Assembly: GCA_026419785.1 (NCBI GenBank)
Contig: JAODTK010005922.1
Location: 558,001 to 622,000 of the forward strand
Source: Sclerodactyla briareus
Lineage: Eukaryota > Echinodermata > Holothuroidea > Dendrochirotida > Sclerodactylidae
Direction: 5' to 3'
Length of the DNA stretch: 64,000 nt
Position 1 is the stretch's first letter. The number at the start of each line of letters is the position of its first letter. Positions 59,336-64,000 of this stretch are shown one piece after another. The notes under the pieces were generated by a model that made no database searches, was not told the origin of the DNA, and saw only the letters and a list, made by a program, of their open reading frames with translations. The position numbers and the translations under genes were made by a program.

Positions 59336-59410
59336 ATCCACAGCTCAATTGGTAGGGCTCTTGCACGTAAATCAAGAGGTCCATCCTTTGAATCCTGGTG
59401 AAGCCATGAG
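59336..59410 (+). tRNA. tRNA-like sequence (pseudogene or SINE head)
   Basis: CAGCTCAATTGGTAGGGCTC (A box, 59,341) is followed by TTGCACGTAAATCAAGAGGT (anticodon arm, with a TCTTG/CAAGA stem) and a B-box-like CCTTTGAATCCTGG (59,385), in canonical order and spacing. The canonical B box GGTTCGAATCC is altered, and the acceptor stem does not pair well, so it is unlikely to be a working tRNA. It is best read as a tRNA-derived SINE head; downstream sequence to about 59,520 may belong to it. Confidence 0.6.
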
Positions 59411-59594
59411 CTCTTCACAACTTCCATATGATATAGCAACTAGAGTATCATCTTTTCACTACTTTGAGTTTCACGGATACGCACTGCGCACCCATCGTCA
59501 GGCAAATGGCCTGATAAAGGAGCTATCTTTGCTTGCGGTGTTTACGGTTTCATGGTGACAGAGTACAACAGCCCGGATCTTTTGTTGATATTTC

Positions 59595-59595
59595 G

Positions 59596-59631
<36 letters not shown>

Positions 59632-59702
59632 TATATATATATATGTATATAGATATATATAATATTAATATTATATATATATATATATATGTATTATATA
59701 AT
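59595..59702 (+). repeat. (AT)n microsatellite
   Basis: About 105 bp of TA/AT repeats with few interruptions; strongly self-complementary. Confidence 0.95.
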
Positions 59703-60330
59703 AAGAAAAAGATCAGCACAATTATTCCCGTTGCCGCTAAGAGGTTCTTAAAGATAATATATATTGAAAAATTTCCGGCTGCCTGGGGCCTTGATGTCAG
59801 CTCAATATTGAAATCAAATATAACATATATATATCTATAACCTATAGATTTATTCTATTTTTTTTATAATATATTCTGGTCACATATCTGTACCACAATG
59901 GTTGCCGCTCCTCTGGCCGAATGACGTTGAATCAGTACAGTAAACTGTGACGTTACAGTGGACAAATACTGCACATATGAAGTCATCATTTTAAATCTAG
60001 TCGATGTACTAGAAGAACCTGGCCAAAAAGAAGAGAATAAGGTTTTAGATTGTTTGTTCCCACAATTATAGTCTTAGGTCATCAAAAATAATAATGATAG
60101 AACATGTCACTCCTTTAAGTGCGGTATCCGTCTGGCAAAAGGAGAAGGGTTGATGGGGTGGCCAACCCGACTCTTGTGTTACTGCCAGATGGTTTCAATG
60201 CACGGGGTGGGTGCATGGTCAATCTGGGGTAGTTGAATATATTATATAGAAGATTACATTGAACACGATGGTTGGTAGTTTATTCAACCAGATCATCACC
60301 AAGCCTGATGCCATAGTCAAGATGTCTTAG
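59703..60330. other. Unassigned sequence
   Basis: A/T-rich in its first 180 bases; nothing recognised. Confidence 0.3.
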
Positions 60331-60332
60331 TA

Positions 60333-60358
60333 AGGTCATTCAAGGTCATCAAAGGTCA
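60333..60358 (+). promoter_or_regulatory. Three AGGTCA half-sites spaced by four bases
   Basis: AGGTCA occurs exactly at 60,333, 60,343 and 60,353, giving two overlapping DR4 arrangements. DR4 is a known binding layout for several nuclear receptor heterodimers. There is no evidence of promoter activity here, and the same 10-bp periodicity occurs in the dispersed repeat family, so it may be a remnant of that repeat. Confidence 0.35.
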
Positions 60359-60412
60359 ATGAAGACTAAAATGTGGAATTATGTCGGTTGATTTTGAGTT
60401 TAAATCCTGTAC

Positions 60413-60678
60413 TTAGGTTGCAGAATATGGCAATAGAGAGGCATTGGTTGTTCTTTTCCAGTCTGATCACGCTCATAAGATGTGGTTTTTTTATAGTATT
60501 TGTGTGGTATTCACGAGCAATTGTTTCAAGACTATTAGAATGTGAATATAGCATGTCCCCTAAATTTGTGTCCTCGACTCTAACTGCAATTTTTTTCTTT
60601 TTTGGCTCAGATCCCAATTTTATAACCATCAGGCTCACTTCTCGGTGCTCTCCACATGGATACATGACCGATTCATAT
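60413..60678 (-). CDS. Candidate host exon, family unknown
   Basis: The minus strand is open from 60,713 to 60,366. A good acceptor (TTCCCAAATTTTCACCAG) gives an exon start at 60,678, and a weak donor (CCTAA then GTACAG) an end at 60,413. The translation contains YPCGEHREVSLMVIKLGSEP, a KKKK stretch, then VEDTNLGDMLYSHSNSLE and a histidine/lysine-rich end. The opposite strand is also open over the same stretch, which weakens the case. No family recognised. Confidence 0.25.
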
Positions 60679-60719
60679 CTGGTGAAAATTTGGGAATTGT
60701 GGAAGAACAACACAATCAG

Positions 60720-61110
60720 TCATTTACAATTTAACCCACAGTCAATTGCGCATTGGCACTGGGTTTGACCTGCCGCTAAGTTCAGACAATTTTCTCAGGA
60801 ACTTATTTGACAGGTACGAGAAGATACTTAATTTCTTTCTACAAAAGTGTGCTTGGACCAAATAGAAACCATGGAATAGCACAAAGACTGGCAACATTTG
60901 ACGATTCTCAGAGTTAGGCTACACTAGGCTATGATTTAGTGTGGCTAGGTACAGTAATAAGAAAGGTGCACAATTGAAGAGGTTGACGATACTTCAGTTG
61001 CACCTTCTGGAGAAAAAAATATTGTTAGCCTCAAATTCAGAAGTGAACAACAGGGCAAGTGCCCCGACTGAGCCTCAGAGTGGGCCCTCCTCTGTTCAGC
61101 CATGAGGTCA
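60720..61110. other. Unassigned sequence
   Basis: Nothing recognised. Confidence 0.3.
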
Positions 61111-61114
61111 GTGG

Positions 61115-61390
61115 GCCCGAAGACAATATGGACCATATATGTAATATAGAACTATGATGCACATCAGACATGTCAGTATCCACACAGGAATAAACCTTGC
61201 CTGACACTGAATGAAAACGGGATATACAGCATGACAATGACCAGATGCCAGTCTGGTTTGATTGGGGCGTTAGTCTCTCATCCATGGATCGGATGGCTCG
61301 TATAGGACAATATTGATCATATGAATGCAGTAGAGACGATCACGCCCCCGCAACCAATCATACATGTCAGTATCCAGCCGTATCCGAAAC
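61115..61390 (+). repeat. Weak two-copy tandem repeat, ~187 bp
   Basis: GACAATAT-GA(C/T)CATAT and CATGTCAGTATCCA occur in order at 61,120/61,169 and at 61,307/61,365. The rest is strongly diverged. Confidence 0.4.
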
Positions 61391-63050
61391 AGAGATGAAC
61401 ATGGCCTGAAAAAACTAGAGCACCCATGTGTTGAACGCCCAAACTACACAGATTACAAATGTATATTTTTCAATTTTGGCTGCATGAGCGCTTCAGAGTA
61501 TCACCACGGAGACAACTAGAACTAAAGAGCAATTCTGTTCCACAGATACAGAGTTCTGTTAACCCCATGATGAGGAACGGACTCATGAAACCTGTCGGGA
61601 CCCTTGTGCTGTTAACCCAGATAATGGAACTGACACACAGAGAATGGACTGAGAGTCCCAGGATCCTTGGGTATGACTGCCTAACAGGAACCCCTAAAAC
61701 AACAACACCGGGAAAATGTTAGATTCATGTTAAACCCTGTTGTGAGTCAAAACATTCAATTTTTCACAAATAGCGTTCGTAATGCCCCGTTAAAGGCCTG
61801 CCATACAGAATCTTCTGACAACTTTCTGGGCACGGTGCTGGCGGGCTTTCCCCTCAATTCATATCAATTGATAACTTTGGCACGTTAATTAATGGGGCAT
61901 CCACATAGGAATGCCTCCGTCTCTGTCTCATCAGGCATCTGACTAAGACATAGACGGATAGCTCTCCTGCCTGACATGTCCTGCGTGTTTAGAAACAAAA
62001 TTGATGGGCGGAAGTTTAGCCCGTCAATTCTCTTTTTGTGATGTTTTGCCTCCATAAAAATTATTAGGGTATGATACAGTATACATAGAACAAGATAAAG
62101 AAATACAGCATATTTTATTGAGAATTTCTGTTGTTTAATTTCCACTTGAGCAGTGTCACAACCATACAGGGTTTGAACCATTGTAAACGAGAATGAAATT
62201 ACAGGCCCCCCCCTACCAAAAAAAACAGTCGTGGATGTCCTGTGAGCTGGGGGGGTGGGGGGAAACTGAGGCCGTCAATACCGTGGAATAGTCAAATATG
62301 GGTGTATGTGTGTGTGGCTCCTGTGGTGTGTGTGCCTGTGTGTGTGTTATCTCTATAATGGAAAGGCCATATTGGATGAAATCTTTTATGCATCATTGGG
62401 GTTGGGTAGCCACTCTGATTAGGTTGGAACACCCAAAAGCCTCACAATACAACCACTGATTATGAAGAAAGCAAGACTAATGTTTCATGAGTCCCACCCA
62501 ATTGTTTCAAATTTCCAGGTTCACTTGGCCAGCCCTCAGTGTCCAGCACTGTTTTCAAGCACGTGAACATTGCACGTTTATGACTCCTCCTGGGGACTAT
62601 GGGCCACGCCATGCTTTTAACAAATTAGCCCGACTGCGCTATAGCCTTGGGTGTCTGAGTTGATTAGAAACTATGACATATTACGTTATACACAGTGAGC
62701 TGTCAAGATTTGCATAAGGAGTTTTCTGGAAGCTTCACAAGTTCCAGCATCATGCAGTCTGGAAATTCTTCTGCTACAACATTAGCTACCTTTTTCATTG
62801 GATTAAATTCTGAATAATAACACTATAATCACAGTGTTTTTTTTCTTCAAACTCTTGCATTTGTAGTGAACGATGACCTGATTGGTACATGAACATTCTG
62901 CTCCAAGTTTAGTCAATATTGGTCACACCTGCTATGAAAAAGGTGATTTTGGGACAATGCCAGATCCAATTTGATTGACCGGCCCTCCTCTCTTACTGGG
63001 GCCCACTGTATCAATACGGACCCCTCCACAGTGGGATAATCAGCCTAAAG
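61391..63050. other. Unassigned sequence with GT repeat
   Basis: A GT-rich tract lies at 62,305-62,348, with C and G runs near 62,205 and 62,250. No gene supported. Confidence 0.3.
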
Positions 63051-63057
63051 GTACGGT

Positions 63058-63550
63058 AGTAAAACTTAAATTGTCCAAAACGGAAAGTTAGGTACTCGCA
63101 TGTCCGATACAGAACTGCGATATAAACAATTCAGAAATATATACTTATTATATACAGAAATACTATCAATATGAAACGATAAGAAATTAGCGCACCATCT
63201 ATCATTATAAAACTTCATATTGCACCTGCGGGACGAATGAATTGCTATGCCTGTTTGTTTTAGACAAGGGAAGGTCTTAAATCTCCAATGCCGTCTCTGT
63301 ATTTGTCCTGCCCGTAAAGGTCCTGTAGGGAATGACTTGTAGCGCTCAGACCGTGTCACGTTGGACTCAATGAGCAATGGTGAATTGAGTCACGACTGTC
63401 GAACCCTCCAAACACATCACTTGCTTTTCTATGAGTCAGTTAATACCACCTTTTCCATTCAGGTCATTGCCACCCCATCAGATCAAACAGTAACGCATGA
63501 CCCCCTCTATGATAGTGCTATAAAGTATATAAAAATAAGAAGAGGAATTT
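63058..63550 (+). repeat. Duplicated segment, copy 2 (partner 9,435-9,900)
   Basis: Matches the 9.4-kb copy in order and orientation. Here the segment after the pyrimidine-rich ACCTTTTCCATTCAG reads VIATPSDQTVTHDPLYDSAI and stays open to a stop at 63,552. If it is an exon, the conserved peptide words between the copies suggest past coding function. Otherwise it is a dispersed repeat. Confidence 0.6.
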
Positions 63551-63559
63551 GAACAGTGG

Positions 63560-64000
63560 CAAGGGAAGGTGCAAACGGTTGGCAAAAGTCTGATGCTGGG
63601 CATGATTCCCTGTTACTATTTGATCAGAGTTGCACCTGATCGATAGGTCACCAGATACAAAAGATTACCTGATAATCCAACAAGCCATTCCTTCAAATCT
63701 CAGTGTGCGATATTATACAATTACTATAGAGGTGGCAGAAGGAAGCTTATGTTTAGACACGTCAGTCAATGAAGTCGCATAGAGAAAAAAAAAATATTGA
63801 TATTCTCTTATGCATGTGTTTGCATTTTCTGTCAGCTAGCTGATATTCGGAATGGATGGAGTAATCGGTTTGCCGGCGAAAAATGAGGGGTACACTTTTA
63901 GAACAGACAATTTTACTGAGTTCAAGTGCCCGAAACAAGTGGCCCCCCACCTGTTAGACAGTAAACGTTGAGATATTGAAATGCAGCAAACTTTATTGAG
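63560..64000. other. Unassigned sequence at window end
   Basis: Nothing recognised. A short A run lies at 63,785-63,793. Confidence 0.3.

Overview
This is a stretch of animal (metazoan) nuclear DNA that is poor in genes and rich in repeats. There are no operons, ribosome binding sites, CRISPR arrays or compact reading frames. Almost everything recognisable is transposon debris: at least a dozen decayed LINE pieces (mostly CR1/L2/Rex/Jockey-like reverse transcriptases), two related PIF/Harbinger-like MITEs, two fold-back elements, tRNA-derived SINE-like units, satellite arrays and many homopolymer and dinucleotide tracts. The mixture suggests a marine invertebrate, perhaps a lancelet, hemichordate or echinoderm; that is a guess from repeat style, because no diagnostic host gene was found. 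Many near-identical repeat copies differ by single-base indels, especially in the first 36 kb, so some frame breaks could be assembly or base-calling error rather than age.

Layout. 0-12 kb: a degenerate ~145-bp repeat (0.56-1.26 kb), a GC-rich GGCCGA-type repeat (3.5-3.7 kb), a ~2-kb minus-strand LINE (3.9-5.9 kb), a small endonuclease-like fragment (8.7-8.9 kb), a dispersed duplicated segment (9.4-9.9 kb) whose partner lies at 63.1-63.6 kb, and a minus-strand Rex-like LINE (10.1-11.4 kb). 11.7-27.5 kb: two MITEs with TAA on both sides (11.73-12.51 and 22.24-23.08 kb), LINE 3' ends (12.9-13.7, 20.9-21.4, 25.2-26.0, 26.15-26.46 kb), an AACGTT-rich inverted-repeat element (16.6-16.9 kb), a 65-base C-rich tract inside a dispersed repeat (17.8 kb), a pair of CACTAGTG elements (23.6-23.9 and 24.9-25.2 kb) and a fold-back element built from CCGATAATGA boxes (27.0-27.5 kb). 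30.9-35.7 kb: an ~82-bp satellite twice interrupted, in the same register, by the same LINE 3' fragment, giving a ~2.04-kb higher-order repeat. 35.9-37.3 kb: a cluster of exon-like minus-strand segments. 37.4-41.5 kb: a LINE fragment, then a dimeric ~312-bp tandem array with a CA-repeat tail, then a second degenerate array. 43.0-43.5 kb: two exon-like plus-strand segments with good splice sites. 45-51 kb: LINE fragments, including the best-preserved one in the window (48.4-50.8 kb, minus, endonuclease plus reverse transcriptase). 51-64 kb: a short tandem duplication, a LINE C-terminal piece, SINE-like units, simple repeats and mostly unassignable sequence.

Host coding content is uncertain. 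The best candidates are short exon-like segments with good splice signals near 36.5 kb (minus), 43.0-43.5 kb (plus), 57.2-57.4 kb (plus) and 60.4-60.7 kb (minus). None could be assigned to a known family. I found no convincing undescribed biological system. The most interesting patterns are a mobile-element-like family with variable internal dimers that carry regularly spaced TGACCT half-sites, the higher-order satellite, and the fold-back element made of CCGATAATGA boxes.
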